From positions 248,001-312,000 of the forward strand of contig NZ_JAUFPR010000008.1 in assembly GCF_030409325.1 (NCBI RefSeq): DNA of 64,000 nucleotides. The letters run 5' to 3'. This document shows positions 34,094 to 41,719 of this stretch, one piece after another. The stretch's first letter is position 1; each line of letters begins with the position of its first letter. Both the position numbers and the translations under genes were made by a program. The DNA is from Mucilaginibacter aquaedulcis (GTDB taxonomy: Bacteria > Bacteroidota > Bacteroidia > Sphingobacteriales > Sphingobacteriaceae). The notes under the pieces are model-generated. The model was given only the letters and a program-made list of their open reading frames with translations, had not been told where the DNA came from and ran no database searches.

Positions 34094-35467
34094 ATGAAAT
34101 TAAAATCCAATGTCCTTCTTATCGCGGTTATTGCAGCAACCGGTGGTCTTTTATTCGGTTTTGATACCGGGGTTATTTCCGGTGCACTACCTTTTCTGAA
34201 ACAATACTGGCAGCTTAGTGATGCCAGTATTGAATGGATCACTACCACAGTGCTCATTGGCGCGGTGGCAGGCGCGGTAACCAGCGGCAAGCTGTCTGAT
34301 ATTATTGGCAGGAAAAGGATGATCATCATCAACGCGATAATTTTTACTGTTGGTGCACTCGGTTGTGCTTATGCGCCCAGTGTTACCGTACTGATCATTA
34401 TGCGCGTGATCATTGGTTTTGCCATTGGTATTACTTCATACGTTGTGCCTATGTATATTTCAGAAATATCACCGGCACGGGTAAGGGGGGCATTGGTTAC
34501 ACTAAACCAGCTCATGATAACCCTGGGTATTCTGCTATCCTATATTACAGATTACTGGTTATCAAATGATAATAATAATGAAAGCTGGCGGTGGATGTTC
34601 CTGGTAGGCTTTGTACCGGCGGCTATCCTGCTGTTTGGAATGTTCTTTTTACCCGAAACACCACGGTGGCTTATGAGCAAAAACAGGTGGGATGAGGGCA
34701 AGAAAATTTTATTGAAACTGGAGGATGCCGACCTGGTTGATAAAACCATTGCCGAGTTGGAAGATGAGATCACCTTATCATTCAAAGCTAAAGTATCATC
34801 AGGCGAAATACTGAAACCATGGCTCAGGGCTCCGCTTATCATTACTGTAGGGATCTTCTTCTTTCAGCAATTTTCGGGAGTGAATACCATCATTTATTAT
34901 TCGCCAATTATTTTCAAAATAGCAGGTATAGTTAGTAATACAGCAAGCATTATCCCGGCCATTATTATTGGTGGGGTAAATGTGCTGGCTTGTTTACTTT
35001 CTGTATTTATGTTAGATAAGGTAGGCAGGCGTAAACTTTACTTCATAGGCATTTTCGGCATGATCCCTTCGCTGGCATTACTGGGTGCCTGTTTTCATTT
35101 CAAGGAAGCTTTAGGAGCAAGCTTGCCGGTATTTGCCGTAATAAGTATTGTGTGCTACATTATTTTTATAGCTATTAGTCTGGCGCCTTTGGGTTGGTTG
35201 CTCATCTCTGAAGTGTTTCCGCTTAGTGTACGTGGTGTGGGCATGAGTATCGGTTCGCTGGCCCATTGGGGATTTAACGCGGTTATCGCATTCACCTTTT
35301 TAAAACTGGTTAACGCGCTCGGTATCGATTATACCTTTTGGAGCTATGCGGTAATTTGTGTTATTGGCGCGGTTTGGGGATACTATTATATACCCGAAAC
35401 CAAAGGAAAATCGCTGGAGGCTATTGAAAGCCACTGGCGTAACGGGGATAGTCCCAAAGACATTTAA
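34094..35467 (+). CDS. Sugar porter MFS transporter (sugar/H+ symporter)
   Basis: A 457-residue 12-helix transporter with the sugar porter signatures: GGLLFGFDTGVISGALPFL, the loop motif DIIGRKRM between helices 2 and 3, PETPRWL after helix 6, QQFSGVNTIIYYSP in helix 7, VGRRKL between helices 8 and 9, and PETKGKSLEAIE after helix 12. It would bring monosaccharides or sucrose-like disaccharides across the inner membrane. It lies 17 bp after susD and 14 bp before the GH32-like gene. Confidence 0.95.
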   Translation: MKLKSNVLLIAVIAATGGLLFGFDTGVISGALPFLKQYWQLSDASIEWITTTVLIGAVAGAVTSGKLSDIIGRKRMIIINAIIFTVGALGCAYAPSVTVLIIMRVIIGFAIGITSYVVPMYISEISPARVRGALVTLNQLMITLGILLSYITDYWLSNDNNNESWRWMFLVGFVPAAILLFGMFFLPETPRWLMSKNRWDEGKKILLKLEDADLVDKTIAELEDEITLSFKAKVSSGEILKPWLRAPLIITVGIFFFQQFSGVNTIIYYSPIIFKIAGIVSNTASIIPAIIIGGVNVLACLLSVFMLDKVGRRKLYFIGIFGMIPSLALLGACFHFKEALGASLPVFAVISIVCYIIFIAISLAPLGWLLISEVFPLSVRGVGMSIGSLAHWGFNAVIAFTFLKLVNALGIDYTFWSYAVICVIGAVWGYYYIPETKGKSLEAIESHWRNGDSPKDI

Positions 35468-35481
35468 TCTAAACATATCAA

Positions 35482-36957
35482 ATGAAAAAACTACTATTTA
35501 CCTGTGCATTTGCCTTCATGGCGTGGTACGCGCAGGCGCAATTGGGTGTTAAATATGATCCCACTATACAAGCTACCAAAAGTATGCAGTACTTTAAGCC
35601 AAAGGGAAACCTCTTTGTTGGCGACTGTATCCCTTTTTCTAAGGATGGCGTTTATTACTATTACTGGTTGCTTGATTCGGCCCATCATAAAAGCTTAAAT
35701 GGTTTGGGTGGCCACCAGTGGGCACTCAGTAAATCAAGCGATCTTAAAACCTGGCAACAATTTCCGCTGGTGCTCAAAATTGATGAGCCCTGGGAAAAAT
35801 CTATCTGTACAGGCTCTGTAGTGTTTTATAAAGGAAAGTACTATGCCTTTTATGCAACCCGCTTACTTAATGATGGTAAGGTTAACGAGCAGTTAAGTTA
35901 TGCCATAAGTAATGATGGTGTAAACTTTGAAAAGCAAAAGCCCAATCCCTTTTATACATCGGCACCGGGCTACAGCAAGCGTGATTTCAGGGATCCGAAA
36001 GTTTTTGTAGATGAAAAAACAGGTGAGTTTCATTTGTTTGTATCCAGCTGGCAGGAAAACACCGTGATGAAAAACAATGGCGGCGCGTTGGTGCATTTAT
36101 CTTCAAAAGACCTCAAAAACTGGACTGTTCACGAACCGATACTAACCGGTCAGCCATCTACACCTGAATGCCCGGATTACTTTTTCTGGAAAGGCTGGTA
36201 TTACCTGGTTTATAGCGACAACAGCAATACATCATACGTAAAATCACGCAAGCCTTATGGTCCGTGGGAGGCTCCGCGTTACCAGGCTTTAAATGAAGAT
36301 TGGTCAAACGTGGTTAAAACAGCCGAATTTAAGAATGGCAGGCGCATAGCAGCAGCCTGGGTGCCTAACCGTTTTGAGGGTAAGGATAATAATGGAGAGA
36401 TCTTCGGCGGAAACTCTTTGTTCAGGGAGGTTGGTCAGGAATCAGATGGTACTTTGACAACCAGCTTTCCGGCAGAAATGATCCCCGAAACAGCTGAAGC
36501 TTTAAATATTAAAATTGTTAATGATCTGCAATCATCATCACCGGATAGCCATAGCGTTAGTATTAATTCGCCGGGAGGCGTAGGCTCTGCACATGTTGAA
36601 AACGTGCCGGCCAATTGCCGCATTACCATGGAAATTGAACCTGTAGGTTTAAACGAGGAATTTGGCCTGTATTTGCGCTCGGGTGCGAGGGCCGATGGTG
36701 GTTACAGGCTCAATTTTTCGGCAGCTAATAAAATAGTAAAACTTGGCAATACCGCTATAGAAGGGGTTGATGGCCTGAATAAACCTATCAAAGTTGATGT
36801 GGTGATCAAAGATGGAATTATTGATGTAGATGTTGATCACCGGCGCACTATTGTTAACCGTACTTATGAACAAAACGGAAGTTTTGTTTGGTTTTATGCC
36901 AAGCACGGCCAGGTGAATTTTAAGTCAATCACAATTAGTCCCCTTAAAGAAGATTAA
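35482..36957 (+). CDS. GH32-like glycoside hydrolase (beta-fructosidase superfamily)
   Basis: A 491-residue exported enzyme; signal peptide ends near AQAQ (residue 20). It has a five-bladed propeller with the RDP motif (Arg170-Asp171-Pro172) and the E-C-P acid/base motif (Glu229). The usual WMNDPNG nucleophile block is replaced by LFVGDCIPF, with Asp48 as candidate nucleophile. Residues about 350-490 form a beta-sandwich like the GH32 C-terminal domain. It most likely releases fructose from fructan- or sucrose-like glycans, but the altered nucleophile block leaves specificity open. It is followed 5 bp later by a ROK kinase. Confidence 0.88.
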   Translation: MKKLLFTCAFAFMAWYAQAQLGVKYDPTIQATKSMQYFKPKGNLFVGDCIPFSKDGVYYYYWLLDSAHHKSLNGLGGHQWALSKSSDLKTWQQFPLVLKIDEPWEKSICTGSVVFYKGKYYAFYATRLLNDGKVNEQLSYAISNDGVNFEKQKPNPFYTSAPGYSKRDFRDPKVFVDEKTGEFHLFVSSWQENTVMKNNGGALVHLSSKDLKNWTVHEPILTGQPSTPECPDYFFWKGWYYLVYSDNSNTSYVKSRKPYGPWEAPRYQALNEDWSNVVKTAEFKNGRRIAAAWVPNRFEGKDNNGEIFGGNSLFREVGQESDGTLTTSFPAEMIPETAEALNIKIVNDLQSSSPDSHSVSINSPGGVGSAHVENVPANCRITMEIEPVGLNEEFGLYLRSGARADGGYRLNFSAANKIVKLGNTAIEGVDGLNKPIKVDVVIKDGIIDVDVDHRRTIVNRTYEQNGSFVWFYAKHGQVNFKSITISPLKED

Positions 36958-36962
36958 AATAT

Positions 36963-37928
36963 ATGTTGTTAGGATTTGATATTGGTGGCACCAAATGCGC
37001 GGTGGTAATAGGTAGCGTGGTTAATGATGAAATTGTGATTGCAGATAAACGGGTTGTTGCAACAGATAAGCCGGTTTATGAAATGATTGAGCTGTTATTT
37101 TCCACAGCAGAAAATTTATTGCAGGAGCATCACCTAACAGCAGCCGAACTCCAGGGCATTGGCATAAGCTGTGGTGGCCCCCTGAGCAGTAAAAAAGGAC
37201 TGATTTTATCCCCGCCAAATTTAATTGGCTGGGATAAAATTCCCATCGTAAAAATGGCCGAGGAACGTTTTAAAGTTAAAACCCTGCTGCAAAATGATGC
37301 TAACGCCTGCGCAGTTGCCGAGTGGAAATATGGAGCAGGTAAGGGTATTGATAACCTGATATTTTTAACCTTTGGCACAGGGATGGGTGCAGGTTTGATA
37401 CTTAATGGAAAGCTGTATTCGGGCCCGTCGGATCTTGCCGGCGAAGTGGGGCATATCCGCCTTTCAGAAATGGGGCCGGTTGGTTTTGGTAAGGCTGGGT
37501 CTTTTGAGGGGTATTGCAGTGGCGGCGGTATTGCCCAGTTGGGCCAGATAAAAGCCCGCGAAAAACTACAGGTTGGCGAAACGGTGAGTTTTTGCAGAAC
37601 CATAAATGACCTGCCCAACATTTCTGCAAAAACAATAGCCGAAGCCGCGTTGCAGGGCGATGAGCTGGCAATAGAAGTTTACAGGATATGTGCTCATTAT
37701 TTAGGCCGGGGGCTGGCTATGCTTATAGATGTTTTAAACCCCGAAATGATAATACTGGGCAGTATTTACGGGCGTGCCCGGCAATTGCTTGAACCGGTAA
37801 TGATGGAGGTTATTAAACAGGAAGCCTATGCCGAATCTGTAGAGGCCTGCCGCATAGTTCCGGCAGGGCTGGGTGAAAATATAGGCGATATCGCGGCCCT
37901 TTCACTGGCATTAATGAGCCAGGAATAA
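36963..37928 (+). CDS. ROK-family sugar kinase, zinc motif absent
   Basis: A 321-residue sugar kinase. It has the phosphate-1 motif FDIGGTKCAVVIG, the catalytic Asp in QNDANACAVAEW (Asp near residue 112), the phosphate-2 loop FGTGMGAGLILNG and the ExGH motif EVGHIRL. The normal ROK zinc site C-x-C-G-x2-G-C reads V-G-F-G-K-A-G-S, so the Cys residues are gone. It is a glucokinase or fructokinase candidate; next to a GH32-like enzyme and sugar porter, fructokinase is the better guess. It starts 5 bp after the GH32-like gene. Confidence 0.92.
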   Translation: MLLGFDIGGTKCAVVIGSVVNDEIVIADKRVVATDKPVYEMIELLFSTAENLLQEHHLTAAELQGIGISCGGPLSSKKGLILSPPNLIGWDKIPIVKMAEERFKVKTLLQNDANACAVAEWKYGAGKGIDNLIFLTFGTGMGAGLILNGKLYSGPSDLAGEVGHIRLSEMGPVGFGKAGSFEGYCSGGGIAQLGQIKAREKLQVGETVSFCRTINDLPNISAKTIAEAALQGDELAIEVYRICAHYLGRGLAMLIDVLNPEMIILGSIYGRARQLLEPVMMEVIKQEAYAESVEACRIVPAGLGENIGDIAALSLALMSQE

Positions 37929-37981
37929 AATTTAAAGACGCTCAGTCAGCCATGTTGTTCTTCATGCTTTAATTCTGAATT

Positions 37982-38025
37982 TATCCATGCCCGGTCTGTT
38001 GTGAAAGATTGACCGGGCGTGGATA
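37982..38025. repeat. Hairpin between the ROK kinase and GH31 genes
   Basis: A 15-bp stem, TATCCATGCCCGGTC against GACCGGGCGTGGATA with one wobble, around a 14-base loop. There is no T-run, so it may be a processing or partial-terminator hairpin that lowers GH31 expression relative to the upstream genes. Confidence 0.7.
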
Positions 38026-38103
38026 TGCTCGGCTGTTTGGAGCTATTTTTCCTTCCGTTCTAACTGCTTCCAAATCGTTCTGTATATTGCTGCCAGTTTA
38101 ACT

Positions 38104-40248
38104 ATGAAAAAATATTCCTTTATCAGTGCTGTAACGTGTCTCCTGTTTCAGATAGGTATCATGTGCGCTTACGGCCAAACCACACAAATGGCGGCGGGTG
38201 TAACCAAAATCTCAACCGGAGAGATTGATCAGTTTACGCCTTATGGTTTTTGTTCGGAACCTCCTGCAAAGGCTGCGCTGGATAAATTACCCTCAGGGAA
38301 ATTGCCTTTCAATATGGCTGATATCAGGATCAGTATTAATAAGCGGGGTGTTGTGGTAGAAGTTCCTTTAGACCCGAGCGAACAATTATATGGGTTCGGT
38401 TTGCAGATAGGCTCATTTAACCAACGGGGATTAAAGAAACGGCCGATTGTTAATGATAACCCGCTGAATGATCTGGGTTATACACATGGCCCGGCAACAT
38501 TTTATGTATCAAACAAAGGCTATGGTATTTTAATTAATACCGCGCGGTACACCACTTTTTATTGCGGCAGTACCGCCCGGTTAACAAATAATAATGCCGT
38601 AAGTGCTGAGGTAAAGGGTGGCAATTCGGTAGAAGAATTATATAAAAGTGACCATAAAGCCTCCGGATATGTTACTGCGGATATTCCGGGAGCTAAAGGC
38701 ATTGAAGTATTTGTTTTTGAAGGCCCCGATCTTAAAAATGCAATGCAGCGGTACAACCTGTTTGGCGGCGGTGGGGCTTTACCGGCAATTTGGGGATTGG
38801 GCGTTAAATATCGTGTTAAGGCCGATTTTAAGCAAAGCCAGGTTGATAAAATGGCAGCTTATTTCCGCGACAACCACATTCCATGCGATGTGCTTGGTTT
38901 AGAACCTAAATGGCAAACGGCGGCATATTCGTGCTCATATGTATGGAATAAAGATTTTTTCCCTACCCCTAACGAATTTATCGACAGCATGAAACATAAA
39001 GGTTTCCACCTTAACCTTTGGGAGCATGCATTTGTATCGCCTAAATCTCCAATATATAAATCGCTCAAAAATAAAGCAGGGAATTACCTGGTTTGGAACG
39101 GATTGGTGCCCGATTTTGCTGATACCGCCGCAACCAGCATTTTTGCAAACTATCACCAAACAACATTTGTGCAGCCAGGCATCTCCGGTTTTAAAATGGA
39201 TGAGTGTGATAACTCAAACATATCATTTGGCAGTGATACCTGGAGTTTTCCGGAGCTGAGCCAGTTTCCGTCAGGCATTGATGGTGAGCAAATGCATCAG
39301 TTATTTGGCTTGCTTTATCAGAAAACAATATATGGCATCTATAAAAAGTTAAACCAGCGCACCTATCTTGATGTGCGGGCATCTAACGCCTTTGCATCAT
39401 CATATCCTGCAGCTTTGTATAGTGATACTTATGTGCATGAAGAGTATATCCGGATGATCCTCAATTCAGGTTTTTCGGGAATGATCTGGTCGCCGGAGGT
39501 ACGTGAATCCAATTCTATAAAAGATTTCATGCGCCGCAGTCAAACGGCGGTACTTTCTGCGCAAACGCTGTATAATTCCTGGTATCTGCAAAATCCGCCA
39601 TGGCTGCAAATAAACCGCGAAAAGAACAACAAAGGTGAACTGATGGATAATGCCCAGACAGTAGAGGCCGACATTCGTAAATTACTCAATTTCAGAATGA
39701 GTCTGATCCCATACCTGTACAATGCTTTTGCCGATTATCACTTTAAAGGGATTCCGCCTTTCAGGGCTTTAGTGATGGATTACCCCGATGATAAAAACAC
39801 TTATAATTTAGCTGATGAATATATGATAGGCAACAGCATACTGGCAGCGCCTTTAACCGAAAAGCAGGATGGAAGAAAAGTTTACCTGCCCCAGGGTACC
39901 TGGTATGATTTTAATACCAACAAACCTTATGAGGGCGGCCGGGAGTATACTATAAAGCCTGATCTGACTCAGTTACCCATATTTATAAAAGGCGGTACTA
40001 TATTGCCTTTAGCCAGGCCTGTTGAGTATGTTACACCCGACACCAGGTTTGATATTACCTGCTATGTATATGGCAAGGCCGATGCCAGTGCCACTTTGTT
40101 TGAAGACGATGGCATAACCTTTAATTATGAAAAAGGCAGCTATAATATGCTCAACCTGATCTGGAACAAAAATAAAGGTCAGACTAAGCGCGATGGGAAA
40201 TTTAAAAACACCAGGTACAGCATTAAAAAATGGCAGGTTATAAACTAA
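38104..40248 (+). CDS. Glycoside hydrolase family 31, exported
   Basis: A 714-residue enzyme with a signal peptide ending at AYGQ (about residue 25), an N-terminal beta-sandwich (LYGFGLQIGSFNQRG), a TIM barrel with a candidate nucleophile Asp366 in ISGFKMDECDNS, and a C-terminal beta domain (GTWYDFNTNKPYEGG, GGTILPLA, DDGITFNYEKG). In typical GH31 enzymes the acid/base Asp follows W-x-x-D-x-G; here that region reads M-I-W462-S-P-E-V-R-E. Activity is probably on an alpha-linked sugar. It may remove the glucose part of the imported glycan, or act first at the cell surface. Confidence 0.9.
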   Translation: MKKYSFISAVTCLLFQIGIMCAYGQTTQMAAGVTKISTGEIDQFTPYGFCSEPPAKAALDKLPSGKLPFNMADIRISINKRGVVVEVPLDPSEQLYGFGLQIGSFNQRGLKKRPIVNDNPLNDLGYTHGPATFYVSNKGYGILINTARYTTFYCGSTARLTNNNAVSAEVKGGNSVEELYKSDHKASGYVTADIPGAKGIEVFVFEGPDLKNAMQRYNLFGGGGALPAIWGLGVKYRVKADFKQSQVDKMAAYFRDNHIPCDVLGLEPKWQTAAYSCSYVWNKDFFPTPNEFIDSMKHKGFHLNLWEHAFVSPKSPIYKSLKNKAGNYLVWNGLVPDFADTAATSIFANYHQTTFVQPGISGFKMDECDNSNISFGSDTWSFPELSQFPSGIDGEQMHQLFGLLYQKTIYGIYKKLNQRTYLDVRASNAFASSYPAALYSDTYVHEEYIRMILNSGFSGMIWSPEVRESNSIKDFMRRSQTAVLSAQTLYNSWYLQNPPWLQINREKNNKGELMDNAQTVEADIRKLLNFRMSLIPYLYNAFADYHFKGIPPFRALVMDYPDDKNTYNLADEYMIGNSILAAPLTEKQDGRKVYLPQGTWYDFNTNKPYEGGREYTIKPDLTQLPIFIKGGTILPLARPVEYVTPDTRFDITCYVYGKADASATLFEDDGITFNYEKGSYNMLNLIWNKNKGQTKRDGKFKNTRYSIKKWQVIN

Positions 40249-40318
40249 AACAGATTGAGCGGTTTCCGTTTCTAAATTGTAACTTAAAATTTATAACCTG
40301 TTATTAGCATCAGTAACA

Positions 40319-40909
40319 ATGAACCATTATTCATGGGATAATTTACGAAAACACATCGAAGAGATCACGCCTATAAGCGATGAGGAGTTTGAGCACATCA
40401 AAACATTTTTTACACCTAAAAGAGTTAAAAAGCATCAGTATTTAATTCAGGAGGGCGATCATGCCACCTTTGAATTTCTGATCATGTCGGGTATTTTCAG
40501 GATGTTTTACCTGGATGATGAAGGGAAGGAGTATATTGTACAATTTGCCGGTGAAAACTGGTGGATGGCAGATTACCAGGCCTATTTTAATGAAAAAAAG
40601 GCAACATTGCATATCACCTGTATGGAGGATGCGGAAGTACTGTGCATGACACTTCATGGCCGGGAAACACTATCTTCTGATCTTCATAAAATGGAGCATT
40701 TTTTCAGGGTAAAGCTCACTAAAGGATACGTTGCCCAGCAACGTCGCATCATTTCGCTGCTCTCCAGTACACCACAGCAACGGTACGAAGAATTTGGCCA
40801 GCTGTATCCGCATATGATACAAAAGATACCCAAAAAATATATAGCCGAATATCTCGGTGTAAGTCGTGAAACTTTGAGCAGGCTTTACTCTGCTAATAAA
40901 GGGAGATAA
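40319..40909 (+). CDS. Crp/Fnr-family transcriptional regulator
   Basis: A 196-residue protein with an N-terminal cyclic-nucleotide-binding-like cupin (HQYLIQEGDHATFEFLIMSGIFRMFY) and a C-terminal helix-turn-helix (IPKKYIAEYLGVSRETLSRLYS). No Fe-S Cys cluster is seen, so it is not an oxygen-sensing Fnr. It follows GH31 by 70 bp and may be a separate unit. Regulated genes cannot be assigned, though it lies between two SusC/SusD loci. Confidence 0.92.
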   Translation: MNHYSWDNLRKHIEEITPISDEEFEHIKTFFTPKRVKKHQYLIQEGDHATFEFLIMSGIFRMFYLDDEGKEYIVQFAGENWWMADYQAYFNEKKATLHITCMEDAEVLCMTLHGRETLSSDLHKMEHFFRVKLTKGYVAQQRRIISLLSSTPQQRYEEFGQLYPHMIQKIPKKYIAEYLGVSRETLSRLYSANKGR

Positions 40910-41340
40910 GGGTATAGTGAACTGGGCTTAATTTTTAAGCGGTTCAATTCCAGTTAGTTTAATAGGCTGATATATAGAAAATTTGGTTTCATCTTTAAGA
41001 GTAGCTTAATGGTTGTAGTGCCCGTAACTTAAAAAAAAAACGTCGGCATTAATAAAGAATATAAGCAAACTGTATTAGATGTTTGATAAAAAGTCTTGTT
41101 ATTTTGCGTTTTTCATTGATTTTTAAAGATGTTTTATTAATATAAATTCTTCAAATGACAAATTTATTGTTATTTATTTGCCGTATTTGGTAAATAGTTC
41201 ATTCCTGCATTTAATGGCGGCTTTTTTTTAATGATATAGTGACTTTAAATAAAATAGAAAAAAATATTTCATTTAAAGTAGTCTTTTATAGTATTTTAAG
41301 TAATTTTTGATGGACTTATCTGTAAATTATACAAAAAAAA

Positions 41341-41371
41341 TTTGCCAAAACACTTTATTAACGTAAGTTTG
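41341..41371 (+). promoter_or_regulatory. Candidate distal promoter of the second susC operon
   Basis: TTTG (41341-41344), a 19-base spacer and TAAGTTTG (41364-41371) fully match TTTG-N19-TAnnTTTG. If used, the leader before the susC ATG would be about 340 bases. Confidence 0.65.
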
Positions 41372-41372
41372 G

Positions 41373-41384
41373 TAAAACGTTTTA
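41373..41384. promoter_or_regulatory. Candidate LacI-type operator, distal
   Basis: TAAAACGTTTTA is a perfect 12-base palindrome with central CG, starting 1 base after the -7 element and covering the expected transcription start. Its partner lies at 41601. Confidence 0.65.
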
Positions 41385-41600
41385 TTAATGTATTGTGAAA
41401 GTGCCCTTTACATTCCCACTGTGTTATCTGACGGGATTTCCAAAAGCTCATGTTCGGGTCTTTTAATAAGGATACGAACAAAATGTAAATAGCGGCCATT
41501 GATATTAAATGTTGAGCACCGCTCAAAAATAAAACAATTCAATTTCTCTTTGAACTTATACATGTAGATGAATTAATAAAGCTAGGATTTTGACGACTAG

Positions 41601-41620
41601 TTGATAAAACGTTTTGTCAA
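41601..41620. promoter_or_regulatory. Candidate LacI-type operator, proximal
   Basis: TTGATAAAACGTTTTGTCAA is a 20-base palindrome with a single mismatched pair, sharing the AAAACGTTTT core with the site at 41373. It overlaps the -33 part of a weaker promoter (TTTG 41613-41616, TAAAATTG 41635-41642). Its regulator is not encoded next to it. Confidence 0.7.
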
Positions 41621-41719
41621 TTTAATTAATAATTTAAAATTGAAAGGAGGATAAAATTACATAAACAGCAGATTTTCAATAACTAAAATGAATAAATAAT
41701 AACTAAACTTTAACTACTA

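Larger units (their letters stand above)
40910..41719. other. 810-bp AT-rich region upstream of the second susC
   Basis: No convincing gene. A 76-codon minus-strand frame (41296-41526) has no family resemblance. It does hold a consensus Bacteroidota promoter at 41341-41371, palindromes at 41373-41384 and 41601-41620, and a weaker promoter at 41613-41642. An AAAGGAGG stretch at 41643-41650 is not followed by a start codon. A gapped hairpin lies near 40917-40951 after the Crp/Fnr gene. Confidence 0.7.

Noticed and set aside
37130..37621. 163-codon frame antisense to the ROK kinase
   Set aside because: The sense strand has clear kinase motifs throughout; the antisense is a shadow.
41296..41526. 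76-codon minus-strand frame in the 810-bp AT-rich region
   Set aside because: It crosses the consensus promoter and palindrome of the plus-strand operon, has no recognisable domain and looks like chance.
41643..41650. Shine-Dalgarno-like AAAGGAGG with a hidden small gene
   Set aside because: No ATG, GTG or TTG follows at the usual distance with an open frame, so a small gene is not supported.
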